64,000 bases of DNA from Adiantum capillus-veneris (taxonomy: Eukaryota; Streptophyta; Polypodiopsida; Polypodiales; Pteridaceae), in the NCBI GenBank assembly GCA_014529385.2, contig CM043956.1:88593221-88657220 (forward strand), read 5' to 3'. The notes below the pieces were generated by a model, which saw only the letters and a list, made by a program, of their open reading frames with translations, ran no database searches and was not told the origin of the DNA. Shown piece by piece: positions 24,986 to 37,330 of this stretch. Numbering within the stretch: the stretch's first letter is position 1; each line of letters starts with the position of its first letter. Made by a program: the position numbers and the translations under genes.

Positions 24986-26522
24986 TAAAACTAGGTCCCT
25001 CACTTGTCCAAGCTATGCTCTAATACAATAAAGGGCTTTTGGTTTCAAGATGCACCACTTTCCCAACCTTGATTCCATTAAAGAAGCTAGCTCTACTTAG
25101 ACATTTATAGCAAGGTCTTGCAGCAGTTCAGATTGAACATTTTCCATGGCAGCTAGGTCCACCACTTATCTAAGCTATGCTCTAATAGAGTAAGGGGGTT
25201 TTGGTTTCAAGATCCACCACTTGTCCAAACTTGATTTGGGAAGCAAGGTCCTATAATAGTTTGCTTTGGACATTCACCATTACAACTAAGTCCACCACTT
25301 CTCCAAGCTATGTTCTAATACACTAAGGAGGTTTTGGTTTCAAGGAGAACCACTTGTACGACTTGTTTTTGGAAGTAAGGTCTTTACATAGTTCACCTTG
25401 GACCTTGGACATTGGATACTACAACTAAGCCCACCACTTGTCCAAGATATCCTCTATATATAGCCAAAGGGTTTGGGTTTCAAGATTCACCACTTTTCCA
25501 ACCTTTCTTCCATTAAAGAAAGGAGGGGCTTTATAACTAGGTCCACCACTTGTCCAAGCTATGCTCTGATATGGAAAGGGGATTTTGGTTTCAAGGTCCA
25601 CCACGTGTTCAACCTTGCAAGACTCAAGGGATACTTGGACATTGGAAAGCATAGTCCTATAGTAGTTGATAGGTGGCAGTGGGTATTACAACTAGGTCCA
25701 ACCTTATATCTATTTATATATCGCAAAGAGGCTTTTCTTTCAAGGTCCACCACTTGTCCAACCTTGCTTCCATTAAAGAAATGAGGGGCTACGTAAACAT
25801 TGGCAAGCAAGGTAGCAAGGTTCTAAGGTGTTTCACCTTGGATATTGGGCATTATAACTAGGTCCACCACTTGTCCAAGCTATGCTCTGATAAAGAAAGG
25901 GGATTTTCGTTTAAAGGTCCACCATGTGTTCAACCTTTCTAATATAGAAAGGGGATTTTTGTTTCAAGGTCCACACGTGTTCAACCTTGAAAGACTCAAG
26001 GGATACTTGGACATTGGAAAGCATAGTCTTATAGTAGTTGATAGGTGGCAGTGGGTATTAAAACTAGGTCCAACCTATGCTCTTATATAGCAAAGAGGCT
26101 TTGGTTTCAAGGTCCACCACTTGTCCAACCTTACTTCCATTAAAGAAATGAGGGGCTACGTAAACATTGGCAAGCAAGGTAGCAAAGTCCTAAGGTATTT
26201 CACCTTGGATATTGGGCATTATAACTAGGTCCACCACTTGTCCAAGCTATGCTCTGATATAGAAAGGGGATTTTTGTTTCAAGGTCCACCACGTGTTCAA
26301 CCTTGAAAGACTCAAGGGATACTTGGACATTGGAAAGCATAGTCCTATAGTAGTTGATAGGTGGCAGTGGGTATTACAACTAGGTCCACCACTTGTCCAA
26401 CCTATGCTCTCATATAGCAAAGAGGCTTTGGTTTCAAGGTCCACCACTTGTCCAACCTTGCTTCCATTAATATAGCAAGGAGGATTTGGTCTCAAGGTTC
26501 ACCACTTGTCCAACCTATGCAA
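24986..26522 (-). repeat. Repeat block E: reverse 18-mers in a different long unit
   Basis: Copies of AGGTCCACCACTTGTCCAAG are embedded in a unit unlike the 440-bp family. It contains GATACTTGGACATTGGAAAG, GTTGATAGGTGGCAGTGGGT and TTGCTTCCATTAAAGAAATG. Unit starts near 25540, 25861 and 26228 give periods of about 321 and 367 bp. Only the 18-mer and a few flanking bases are shared with the other blocks. It ends about 90 bp before the transposase-type gene. Confidence 0.88.
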
Positions 26523-26609
26523 ACCTTTTTCATGTTGTAGCATGATTTTTGGTTTGAAGAGTATTTTTCTATAACTATGGATTTAACAATGTAATCTTTT
26601 TACTTACAG

Positions 26610-29600
26610 GATGGACTTTGAATCTGGGGAGAAAGTACATATGATACTTGACAATGAAATCGTTGGTATTGGTTGTGTGTGTAGAACAAATCCAGATTCC
26701 ACTTGTGGTGGTACAAAGATAGGGCTGGGAAATGTCTCCATACTAGTGGAGGAATGCTTGAAGGATGTGGTCCTACCTTTTCCTACAATGGATACTTCAT
26801 CTCTCCAAGGCTCATTATGGAGTGCTGTTCGATGGTCAAAGCTTCTTTTGCAATCTTTTGTATTAAATGGGAACTTAATTGATCCACACGAAAGCTACAA
26901 TGGTGATGAAGAACATGATCATTCTGATCCTCTAGTTACAGATGCAATACCTATGACAAGCCCAGAATTTGAAGCAATGATTCGAGAGTCTTGGAGAAAT
27001 CAGAGGGTCCTTTTAAAAGATGACACAATGATGCAAACCATGAATGAAGGGACCATCTTATATGTATTTCCACATGATTATGTCAACTTTCAGGAACTTG
27101 GTCCTGATTGTGTGGGTGTGGGTATTGAAAGAGAAAATGCAAGCATTCATGATGTGGTTGAAGTGGGTAGCATCACTTTGCTAAAGTGGCCCATCAAGCA
27201 GACAACAATGTTGAATGGGAGCCCATTACAACGCTTTGTTCCTGTTGATGGCATGCATGCTACATATGAGGATGTATCCAACGATGGCAATGTTGGAAAA
27301 AAACTTGATGGGAGTAATGTTGTCCAGTTGTCAAGGAAGAGACGATACACTTTCATGAACAGGACTCAAAAATCAAAAGCAGCACCAGCTTCGACTTTTT
27401 ACCTTTCAAACAAATCAATTCAAAGGGTATCATGCATTGATTGTTGTGCACAAAAATGCTGCCAATTTGCAGATCGTGATATGGTGACAAGGTTACGACA
27501 ACAATTTTGGGGAGAGTCTCAAAAATCACGCACTAATTATGTTTATGATGTTCTTTCTATATGTTATCAGAAAGATGAGAAGTCACGATACCAATTCAGG
27601 CTAAATGGCTCTATTGTTTGTTGTAGAGCATGGTATGAGCTACATGGAATACCAAAGACATCATTTTATCGATACAAGGAGAACTTTGAAAATGGTGTGC
27701 GCCAATATGTACATGGGAACACATGTACATTGAGAAGGGGACTTCAACATACTAGTTTAGCAAGAGCACTACTAAACGAGTTTGTGGAAAATAACTCTGA
27801 GAAAATGCCACATAGAAGTAGAACACTGCTAGATGGCTCAAGAGAGACTCAATTGGTGATTCCATCAACATACAAACAAGTGGATATTTTATGTGAAATC
27901 AACACGACACTTGACCAAATGGGCTATGAGAAGAAGCTATCCCAATCTTCTTTTGGTAGAATTTGGAACAAAGAGTACCCACATGTCACTTTAACAAAGA
28001 CGAGTGAGTTCTCTAAGTGCAATATTTGTAGCTCAATCAAGGCAAGGTTAGAAGCTAAACCTTCTCTTGAAGAGAGAGCTCTTCTCTTGAGGGAGAGAGA
28101 AGTTCACATGGCACAACAAAAGAGTTGCAGAAGCCTATATTATGCATGGCGCACGTATTCAGAAACTCAACCACAAAAATATGTATGCATAATCCATGAT
28201 AAGATGGATCAAAAGAAGACTGCCATTCCTAGATTACGCATTGTTCCCAAGGGTGTGGATTCAGGATATAATCTGCAGGTGGCATTGATTGGCATGATCA
28301 CTCATGGACATGGAGAAGGTCATTACGGACACTTTGTCTTGAATGGTTTGTGGCCAGCTGATCCAAATCTTACAATTGGCTCAATTGCTAATTGTTTACA
28401 TAACCTCGAGAGGATAGATAAGCATCCTCTTGGTGATCTAGTAACAAATGGACTTCCAAGGAGCAATATTTCACTACTACATGCTTTGAACTCAAGGGAT
28501 GCTTTGGACTACCATAACTTGAGTGATGGAAAGAGCCCATTGTGCAGTCGTCAGAAATTGCAGAAGAGGAATTGGGGTCAACATTTCGCAGATTGCCAGA
28601 GAACTTGTTGCTACAATTGGATAATTGTGCAGGGGAAAACAAAAATCGATACTTATTTGCCTATTTGTCAATGCTTGTTGCAAGGGGTGTTTTCAAAACC
28701 ATCCAGCTGGGATTTTTAATGGTTGGGCATACACATGAGGACATAGACGCCATGTTTAGTAGGTTTTCAGAGAAGTTGAGAGTTACACAAACCTATACTT
28801 TGCCACATTTGATGGATACATTACGAAACAGCTCATCTTCATCTCCAGCTCCATTTTTTCTCACAAAGATCCCTGATTTCAAGCAATATTGTGATGGCTA
28901 TCTTTGTGATGGACAAGACATACTTGTTGGACATTCCAAACCGCTTCAGTTCAGGTTCTTTATGCAGGATGAGACACCAATGATGCAATATAAGGCACAT
29001 GTAGGTGTATCAAGTTGGAGTGGAAGTATTCGCCTTTGGAAAACAGACACAGAAGGCAAGCCAATGTTACCACATGGAGATCCACCTCTAGTACAAATGG
29101 CGGAGTATGTCAAGGCCCACGAAGAAGTCATTTTGGGGCTAAAGAACTATATAAAATTTTGGAAAAATTTAGGGAATGGTTCAAGTATTCCGCGATATTA
29201 TAGACCCGTGATAGATTATTGGAGTAAGGTAATTGAAGAGATTGGAAAAGCAATCATATCAGAGGGAGTCTTGTATGAAATGTTTTGGCCAAAAACTCAA
29301 GAATATTCTCATCTACAAAGCACTACAATGAATTTGCAACAAGGAGCAGAAAGATTCCTAGGCCTTGAAGAGTTGAATGATCATTTTTGTGGGCCTCAAC
29401 GAGATAGGCCAAGGGAAGAGTTTGACCCTATGTCTGATGTGCACCAAGGTGACTTTCTTATGCTTGTTCCGAGTGACACAGAAATCTATCCAGTGTGGCT
29501 TGCAATGGCTTTATCTGACATTGATAATGAGCCTACATCACCAAACTACAGAAAACTCTTGATTCAATATTGGGCACCTTGCGCGAGAAAAAGTGGGATG

Positions 29601-29837
29601 ACAGATACTCAAGCTTACAGTAATTGTTGGAAGGGTTATTGGGCTGTCAGCTATAAGGACCCACAAGTGTGGGAAACTATAGATGCAATTGTTTGGTCCT
29701 GGAGACCCAACAAAGAAGGACCATTTTCTAGAATAAAGATTCCAGAAAGACATGCTCTAAAAGCCAAAGAAGGCCTCACTCGTGCACATCAGCCACACTT
29801 GGATCAAAGTTCAGATATGGTATCAAATGTGGAGTAG
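26610..29837 (+). pseudogene. DUF7869-like RNase-H-fold transposase-type gene, frameshifted
   Basis: A protein of about 1,070 residues in two frames. The exon opens after TTACTTACAG; ATG at 26611. N-terminal 80 residues (KIGLGNVSILVEECLKDVVL, ...PFPTMDTSSL, then SAVRWSKLLL) resemble the beta-rich domain linked to plant Tnp1/En-Spm proteins. Next is a Cys-rich DNA-binding-like part (CIDCCAQKCC near residue 275, CNICSS near 472). The catalytic-like core has HDKMDQKK (about 28195), QLDNCAGENKNRY (D codon 28620-28622) and VGHTHEDIDAMFSRF (28722-28766), a D...D...E/D layout as in RNase-H-fold transposases. From memory this matches the DUF7869 family. The frame breaks near 28526 in AGTGATGGAAAG; one added base rejoins LSD with WKEPIVQSSEIAEEE. 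The tail ends at a stop at 29835. No flanking terminal repeats were found. Confidence 0.7.
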
Positions 29838-32149
29838 AATTATGTGGAGCTTCTATTGTGACTATACTAGTCAATTTGTAAACAAAATCTTTTTTGTATC
29901 TTCCTTTGTTTTATGTAATTTATAGTTATTATTCAAATCCATGTGTTGTACATCCTCTTGACTTTTGGTGTTTATCAACACCACAATCCTATGAGATTTT
30001 CACTTTATTTACTAGCCACACACCTCAATTTTTCCCACTTTAAGTGGAAAATTCCCAAATTACATGAATTCGGTCGATTTGGAGATTCCCATAATGTGAG
30101 ATTTTTACCAAAATACCTAATATGGTCTTCATTTATAGCGAGCTTGAGGACCTCCCTTCTTCAACAAGAAAAGAGAAACCTTGTGCTATGATACCAATGT
30201 AATCTTTAATGGCCTAAAAACTTGTGTGTAGTGGAAATTAGCATGAACATAGTGGGCATTTCATTACAATAGATTCCTAATGAGAATTGGAAGAGTTCTT
30301 GGGTCGAGAGAGCAACAAAAAGCATAACACCTAGTTAGATAGCATGAACAATACTTTAAAAAGAGAGAGAAATTAAGCTATTGACAATAGTTGAGGACCG
30401 TATTTACATGGAGCCAGTCCCCCCTCCAAAAGGCTTTGTATTATGGTTTCTCCCATCAAGAGAGACATTGTACAATACAATTGTTTGTGTTCCTTCAAGA
30501 CTAGCTAGTGCAATGAAGATGAAAGCTTCATGCACTAAGCAAAACACTTATAAAACACAACATCAATTCTCTCTGGTCTCAGACCCAAGACCTTCGACAA
30601 TGGTGAGAGCTAGCAGAGTATGAGAGTAGATTGAGAGGAAGAAGGAGTATTCTTACGAGAAAGATGTACATATCCTCACATAATCACTCATATTAGCATA
30701 GATTAGCTTAGTAATTAGAATGGTAGACGAGATGAGCATGCATTGAAGCTTGGCTCTTGGTTGGATTTGCATCACAAAGCCAAGAGTTGTGGTGTAGGCC
30801 TCCCTTCTCAAAAGCTTGGAGTAGGTGGTAAGCTTTCCATTAAAGCTTGAGAAGAAGAGAGAGTCTTCTTTTCTTCACACATGAGATTGTGTGAGTGTGT
30901 GTGTGATAATGCCTTGCAAAAACCAGCCCCTTCTCTCTCTTGGTCGACCCCTCTTGCTATTTGCTCATGCTACTGTCTAATTGGACCTCCCTAGGGCTAG
31001 CCAATGATAATTAAGTAGTATAAGTGATAGCCTTCCGACATGTGTCCCCCTTTCCCCTTTTGTAAAAGCTTTATGTAATTAATAAATGCAACTAAACTCT
31101 CATTGGACCGCTTTGCCTCCTGGCCAATAGGAATCAGGAAAGCCATTGGGCTGCTGAATGCTCATTGGACCCCTTGGGAGACTGTTCAATAGTATTCTGA
31201 AGAGCTTAATTCTCATTGGTTATTTTATTAAGTGTTTTTAAATTAATTAAACTATATTTACTCTAGCCTAATTCTCATTGGTCCACCTCCCAGACCATCC
31301 AATAGGAATCGGGTACACCTTGTGGGCATCTGAGCTAGAGGGCTGACATGTGTCCCTCATTCCCTTTGTGTAAAGGGAGCTTGTGTGTGTGAGAGAGAGA
31401 GTTTATCTCTCATCCCCTACTCCCAAGGCTTGGCCCCTCCTATGTAGGGATTGAAAAAGACTTTTGGGACACACACAAAGCATCCAATTCCCCCCATGCT
31501 TGACCTTTGGAGACAACCTTTGAATTTTGGAACCTTAGCATTTTGGATGTCTTAATGGGCTGAACCTTAGGGTCTTTTAATCCAATTGTTGCACATGGGT
31601 CTTTTGCAAATGGATCCCTATTTTCCCTCCTTTGGATCCCAACTGTGGAGGGTCTGCTAACTTAGCCAATATTCTAGCTTTTTCTCCCCTGGCACTTCCC
31701 CATATTACATGATTAATTTAACATGAGAAAATCATTTAGGATAATTAGATATTGATTATTATGACATGATTTGAGTGCTTTGATATTGTAGACTCGGCTG
31801 TTGGGCCGCTCCGGATGCAATGGTGCTATCCATTTTGCCAAATTTTTCACATTTTTCTATTTTTTTGGCTGTGTAAGTTTCTCCTGTGAGGCCGAAGCTT
31901 CTGTTCAAATTTGATAATGTATCTGGCATATTTCATTTATATTGTGTGAGTTATTTTCCCCATTGGTGTTTTCCCAAGCTCAATTGTATCTAAACATAAA
32001 AAATTCTCCTCTTTTAAGTTGAGTTTTTTGGGTGTGTGTGTGTGTGTGTCTCTGTGTTGAGTGGGAAAATGGATAATGTTTCTCCTCTTACTCCATCGGT
32101 GTGTTCCCTGTCTCAGCCAGGTGGGTTGTATAAGCCGAGTAATGCCCCA

Positions 32150-32183
<34 letters not shown>

Positions 32184-32206
32184 CATCCCAAGAGTGTGTG
32201 TTGGAT
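29838..32206. other. Non-coding stretch with CCAAT/ATTGG words, no gene seen
   Basis: No gene is supported. At 30.97-31.32 kb the word CTCATTGG (or CTAATTGG) occurs about five times, several times followed 25-35 bp later by CCAATAGGAATC or similar, giving weak inverted pairs. GT-rich simple sequence lies at 32034-32052. 29840-30200 is probably the 3' flank of the transposase-type gene. Confidence 0.5.
32152..32181. repeat. (TG)n microsatellite
   Basis: About fifteen uninterrupted GT dinucleotides, 26 bp before the target-site duplication of the copia element. Confidence 0.95.
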
Positions 32207-32211
32207 GATCA
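32207..32211. repeat. Target-site duplication GATCA (left)
   Basis: GATCA directly precedes the left LTR and is repeated directly after the right LTR at 37326-37330. This is the 5-bp duplication expected of Ty1/copia integration. Confidence 0.92.
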
Positions 32212-32437
32212 TGTTGGAATTAGGGTTGCAGAGAAACACACACAGCTTGGAGAAGACGAAGGAAGCTCAAGGCACACAATAGAGAGTGTGTTACTTAGTG
32301 TGCAATGGAAAGATAGATAGCCCTAGAGTGATGGGCGTATATACAATGCACGAGGGAAAAAACCTCCTAAAGAGGGAAAAAATGCCCCAGCGGTCCTAGT
32401 GTGTTCACACACATCACTACCACATTATATGGTAACA
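32212..32437 (-). repeat. 3' LTR of the copia element
   Basis: 226 bp. Read on the minus strand it starts TGTTACC and ends CCAACA, the standard TG...CA form. It contains CACACACA-rich and GTATATAC (TATA-like) parts shared with the other LTR. Confidence 0.95.
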
Positions 32438-32449
32438 AATCCCCCCTGG
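32438..32449 (-). other. Polypurine tract of the copia element
   Basis: On the minus strand CCAGGGGGGATT lies directly upstream of the 3' LTR, where plus-strand DNA synthesis is primed. Confidence 0.8.
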
Positions 32450-32542
32450 AGTGATGTGGTGAACGAGAGCTAGCACATGAGTAAAGGGAAGTGCCATGCC
32501 CTGAGGACATGATCAGTCCACAAAGGGGAGTAAGCCCAAAGC

Positions 32543-35500
32543 TTAGCGGAAAGCTTCAAGCTTCTCACGAGACAATGCCTTTGAGAAAAGATCTGCAAGG
32601 TTGTCCTGTGTTGGCACATAATCCAAGCTTATCTCTCCTCCTGAGAGCCTCTCCCTGACATAGTGGTAATGTACCTCAATGTGCTATGTGCGAGCATGAA
32701 AAACTGGGTTCCTCGTAACTGCCAATGCGCTCTAACTGTCAGTGTAGATAGTGTTGGCAGTGTCCTCTCCAACACCCAAATCATCCATAAGGCGTCTGAG
32801 CCATACACACTCAACCGTAGCTGTGAAGACTACCCTGTACTCAACCTCACAACTCGAAGTGGCCACAGTAGGTTTCTTCTCGCTTAACCATGATATACAT
32901 GAACTCCCAAGCATGAGACAAAAACCACTTGTGGACACTCGTGTGTCAAAACAACCAGCCCAATCTGAGTCCGAAAAAGCATGTAAGTCTGGTGGCAATG
33001 ATCCCCCCTTGGGATAAAACAAGCCAAGATGTAAAGTGCCACTTAGATAGCGGAAAATCCTCTTGACAGCTTGCCAATGCTTAGACCCTGGGCTATGCAT
33101 AAATCTGTTGACCTGTGAGACTGCAAACTGAATATCTAGCCTCGTGTTGCATACATAAATGAGGCAGCCAACAGCAATTTGGTAAAGAGTGACATCAGCA
33201 GGGTCACCAGCATCATGTAGACTCAACTTCAAACCTGTTTCCATGGGAGTGGCAATAGGTTTGCAATGCTCAAGTCCAAACTTACATAGCAATGTCTCTA
33301 TGTAACTTTTCTGACACAAGGCAATACCACCATCACACTGCTTAAACTGTATACCCAAATAATGATGCAACAACCCCAAATCTTTCATCTTGAAAGTAGC
33401 ATTCAAATCAGCCTTAAATTCAGCAATATGTCTCTCATTTGGTCCAGTTATCATCAAATCATCAACATAAAGAACCACAATGAGAAGTACATCACCCTCA
33501 CGCTTTACATACAATGTGCTTTCTGTTGGACTGTTACGAAAGCCTTGTTTGACCAAATGAGTGTCAGCTTTCTCATACCAAGCACGAGGAGATTGCTTCA
33601 ACCCATACAAAGCCTTGTTACATTTGCACACTTTGTCCTCTTGTCCTTTTATGACAAAACCGCGAGGCTGCGTTACATAAACTTCCTCAAATATGTCACC
33701 ATTCAAGAAAGCAGTAACAATGTCTGATTGATGCACATAGAAAACGCACAATAGTCATACGACAAACGGGAGAAAAAGTCTCTTCATAATCTATGCCTTT
33801 TTGCTGTGCATAACCCTTTGCAACAAGTTGAGCCTTATGGTGATTGATCTCACCATCCGGCTTGCGTTTCAACTTGTAAACCCACTTCGTACCAATGGCC
33901 TTTTTGCCAGGAGGCAAATCACATAAAGTCCATGTGTCATTTTCTATAAGTGCATCATATTTTGATTGCATGTCAGCCATCCAATTTTCTGAATTTTGTG
34001 CTTCATCAAAAGTCAGAGGCTCCTCAACATCATGTAAGCTAGACACAGCCAAAGCATAACAATCTGATGCATAAGATGCATGGCGAGAGCCTGAACGAGT
34101 ATGACTAGACAAAGGTGCATCCAATTTACTATCACGCAAAGTGTGCACCAGCCATTTTGGCATACCTCTAGCCTGCTCATTTTCAGCCCTTTCCTCATCA
34201 AGTACATCATGTACATCTGCATCAGTAATAGGCTGATCTAAAACATTTTCAGAAACCCCCATAGGCTGTACATTTGCCTCATTGGAACTTACATTCGTAT
34301 TTCCATCACTGAAAAGAGGCAACAAAGTGTCATAAATGTCCTGTGAGCTTACATTACTGTCTCTAGTACATGACAGCAAGGGCTAAATAGAATCTTCCAC
34401 AAAAACTACATCCCGAGAAACCAGAATACGTTTTGTTTCCGGATGATACAACCTGTAACCTTTGCTTTCAGCACTATAACCAACAAAAATACATTTGACA
34501 GCCTTATCATCCAATTTTCTGCGCTGCACTTGTGGCACCAAAGCATATGCCAAATAGCCAAAAACACGCATGTGCTCAATAGAAGGTTTTCTATCATGCC
34601 ATGCTTCATATGGAGTAATAGACTGCAAAGCTTTCGTAGGACACCTGTTAAGTACATAAGTGGCACACATGATGGCTTCAAGCCAAAAAGAATGCGGTAA
34701 AGCTTGACTTTTGACCATACATCATGCCATTTCCGTCAGTGACCTATTTTTCCTCTCAGCAACACCATTTTGCTGAGGCGTATAAGGCACTGTACATTGG
34801 TGTTTTATCGCACGACTAGCTAGAAATGCATTAATTTCATGAGACATATACTCCCCCCCTCGATCAGAACGGAGGGTGCCCATAGTACATTTCGAGACAT
34901 TTTCAGCCATAGCCAGAAATTGTTTGAAGCACATAAAAACTTCGGACTTCGCTTTAAGCAGAAATACCCGTGCATGCCTGGAGCAATCATCAATGAAATT
35001 CATGAAGTACAGGTAATTGCCCAAGGACGGAGCTTGCATAGGCCCACAAACATCACTATGCACAAGCTGCAACCTGCATGTGGCCCGAACTGAACCATCC
35101 TTTGGAAACTTAGAAAGATGCATCTTACCCAAAATACAGCCTTCACAAACATGTTTGATAGGTGCTTCAAGAGGCCGCAAAGAAGCAACCATATCAGATT
35201 TCTGCAAACGCAACAAACTGGCAAAATTCACATGACCAAAACGTGCATGCCAAAGTTTTGCATCTGAAATAGCCCTTGAATCTGCAACAGCATTTGCAAA
35301 ATTTTGTCCACACTTGTCATACAAAGTGAGCTTATACAGCCCACGGCACAAAAGGCCAGATGCAACAATTTCATCACCAAAACTGAGATCATGAACTGTA
35401 CATCTGTCATCCACAAATTTGACTACAAGTCCAAGTCTAGCAAGTGCGGATACAGACAAGAGATTCTTCTTGATCCCAAGTACATAAAGTGCATCAACAA

Positions 35501-36728
35501 GTGTGAAGGAACTGCCATTAGCAACAATGAGCACAATCTTTCCAACTCCCTGAACTGGATAAGAGGCGTTGTTGGCACAAGTGACTGAATTCCCATGAGT
35601 GACAGACTCGAGAGAGGTAAACAATTCACGACGTGAGGTAATGTGGTTTGTAGCACCACTGTCGAAATAACACACATGTGAATCTGCAGCAACTGACAAG
35701 CATGCATCATGGACAACAGGATTGTAAGTGCAATCTGCGCTAAAATCCCATTCTGCATCAACATCAGCAACACAATCTCCTTTCACAGAAGACTCAACAA
35801 TGGCTGCATTTGTAGTGGAACCAGCATTTGTAGTGGAACCACCCTCTTTGTTCTTTGCCTCTTTGGCCTTCAACTTAGGACACAACTTGATCAAGTGATC
35901 ATTGGTTTTACAATAATGGCAACGCATCTCCTTTTTGCCCTTATCACCAGAATTGCCAGACGAAGTGTTGCCAGCAGAAGCATTAGGAACAAAATTTTTG
36001 CCACTCGCAGCAGAACCATAGAAAGTGGCTACATTATTGTTACCACCCTTTCTTTGAGAAGCAATAAAAGCCTGTTCAACTGCACGCTGTCTAGTCCTGT
36101 TTTTTCTGGACAGTGACTCTTGCAACAAAAATTTTCATAATGCATCAAACTTGACAACTTTTGGATTTCCTTGGGTCATCAGTCTCCAAGTACTAGCAAA
36201 AGTCTGGTTGGAATCTGGTAAGGCATCAAGAACAGTCTGCACAAGGGAACTGTCTGAAATAACTTCACCTGCAGAAATAAGCCGCTCATTGATATCCTTG
36301 ACACTAGAAAGGAAAGTGTCCATATCATCTTCCTCATGCATAATCTTCGACTCCAGCTCTTTACGTAGCAAAGAAATTTTAGCCTCATTGCGGCTTGCAT
36401 AAAGACCTGCTAAAATATCCCAAGCCTGTTTTGCAGATTTTGCTGAACGGATGTGAGGAACAATGGTGCGCTTCACAGACAAGGCAATCAATGCATGAGC
36501 CTGCACATCCTTAACATCCCAACGAGCTTGTTCTGTCGTAGGCAAAACAACTCTAACAGCTGCAATCCTTGCAGCAAGACTTGCAACATCACCTACATCC
36601 TCAGAACCAGGACGTACATCAATGCCCTGCGCAATGTTCCAGACACCTTTTGACAAAAGAACATGTTGCATCATATAAGCCCACATAGGGTAGTTGTCCC
36701 CATCCAACCTGTCCTCAGCAGCAAACAT
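32543..36728 (-). pseudogene. copia gag-pol polyprotein, decayed
   Basis: The frame starts at MFAAEDRLDG (36728) with a typical copia gag (NYPMWAYMMQ, then AKQAWDILAGLY). Then a CHYCKTNDHLIKLC zinc knuckle near 35915, retropepsin DSGATNHIT (35638-35670), integrase zinc finger HARFGHVN with CEGCILGK, integrase core VHSDVCGP, LRSDRGGEY and PQQNGVAERKNR, reverse transcriptase (TKWVYKLKRKPDGEINHHKA; YVDDLMIT near 33465) and RNase H (FSDSDWAG; CEVEYR). The last frame reads ADLFSKALSREKLEAFR with TAA at 32543. In-frame stops lie at 36135 (TGA), 34722 (TGA), 34383 (TAG) and two TAG near 32732 and 32680. At about 33740 a deletion of some 12 codons between MTIVR and VHQSDIVTAFLNG changes frame. Confidence 0.93.
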
Positions 36729-37081
36729 CTTGAACACATCTATGTTGTTGTTGCAGCCATGGTAAATGCTGCACCTGATGTGAAAACTGCCCGAAAATAG
36801 GAGAAATAGAGCGGGAACAACCTGTGCTATATAGCACAAACCGTAGAAGACTATAAGGCACCTGTTATGCAGAAAATGGCACTGACAGAAATTTTGCACA
36901 AAATGATGAAATAGCCTATGCAGTACTGCCTGTAGTAGAAACGGAGGCCGAAATGAGCCCAAATCAAAATTCTGAGCAAAATTTTTGTCGACCTGCGAAC
37001 ACTCCCCAAAGCTCACTGAAATCGGAGAAAGTGAGCAGGGGTGTGCTGGAGCAGCTGGCGACTAAGCTCGGGAGGACGTGA

Positions 37082-37096
37082 CCTGCTCTGATACCA
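37082..37096 (-). other. Primer-binding site, initiator tRNA-Met
   Basis: On the minus strand TGGTATCAGAGCAGG lies 2 bases inside the 5' LTR. It matches the usual plant copia primer site TGGTATCAGAGC complementary to the 3' end of initiator tRNA-Met. Confidence 0.93.
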
Positions 37097-37098
37097 AC

Positions 37099-37325
37099 TG
37101 TTGGAATTAGGGTTGTATAGAAACACACACAGCTTGGAGAAGATGAAGGAAGCTCAAGGCACACAATAGAGAGTGTGTTACTTAGTGTGAAATGGAAATA
37201 TAGATAGCCCTAGAGTGATGGGCGTATATACAATGCACGTGGGAGAAAACCTCCTAAAGAGGGAAAAAATGCCCCGACGGTCCTAGTGTGTTCACACACA
37301 TCACTACCACATGTATATGGTAATA
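37099..37325 (-). repeat. 5' LTR of the copia element
   Basis: 227 bp, ending CCAACA next to the primer site. Its first bases on the minus strand are TATTACC, so the usual TG start has changed to TA. A TATA-like GTATATAC lies at 37224-37231. Confidence 0.94.
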
Positions 37326-37330
37326 GATCA
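37326..37330. repeat. Target-site duplication GATCA (right)
   Basis: Exact match to 32207-32211. Confidence 0.92.

Larger units (their letters stand above)
32212..37325 (-). mobile_element. Ty1/copia LTR retrotransposon (complete length, decayed)
   Basis: A 5,114-bp element on the minus strand with short LTRs, a tRNA-iMet primer site, a purine tract, gag, protease, integrase, reverse transcriptase and RNase H in the copia order (integrase before reverse transcriptase), flanked by GATCA. LTRs differ at about 12 of 226 positions by eye (about 95% identity), so insertion is not very recent. The coding region has several in-frame stops and one frame-breaking deletion, so it cannot make its own proteins. 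Confidence 0.96.

Noticed and set aside
24571-25023. 150-codon plus-strand open frame as a gene
   Set aside because: No recognisable domain, and its end runs into repeat block E including an 18-mer.
33362-36653. Plus-strand open frames across the copia element
   Set aside because: They are antisense to gag-pol and show no independent domain.
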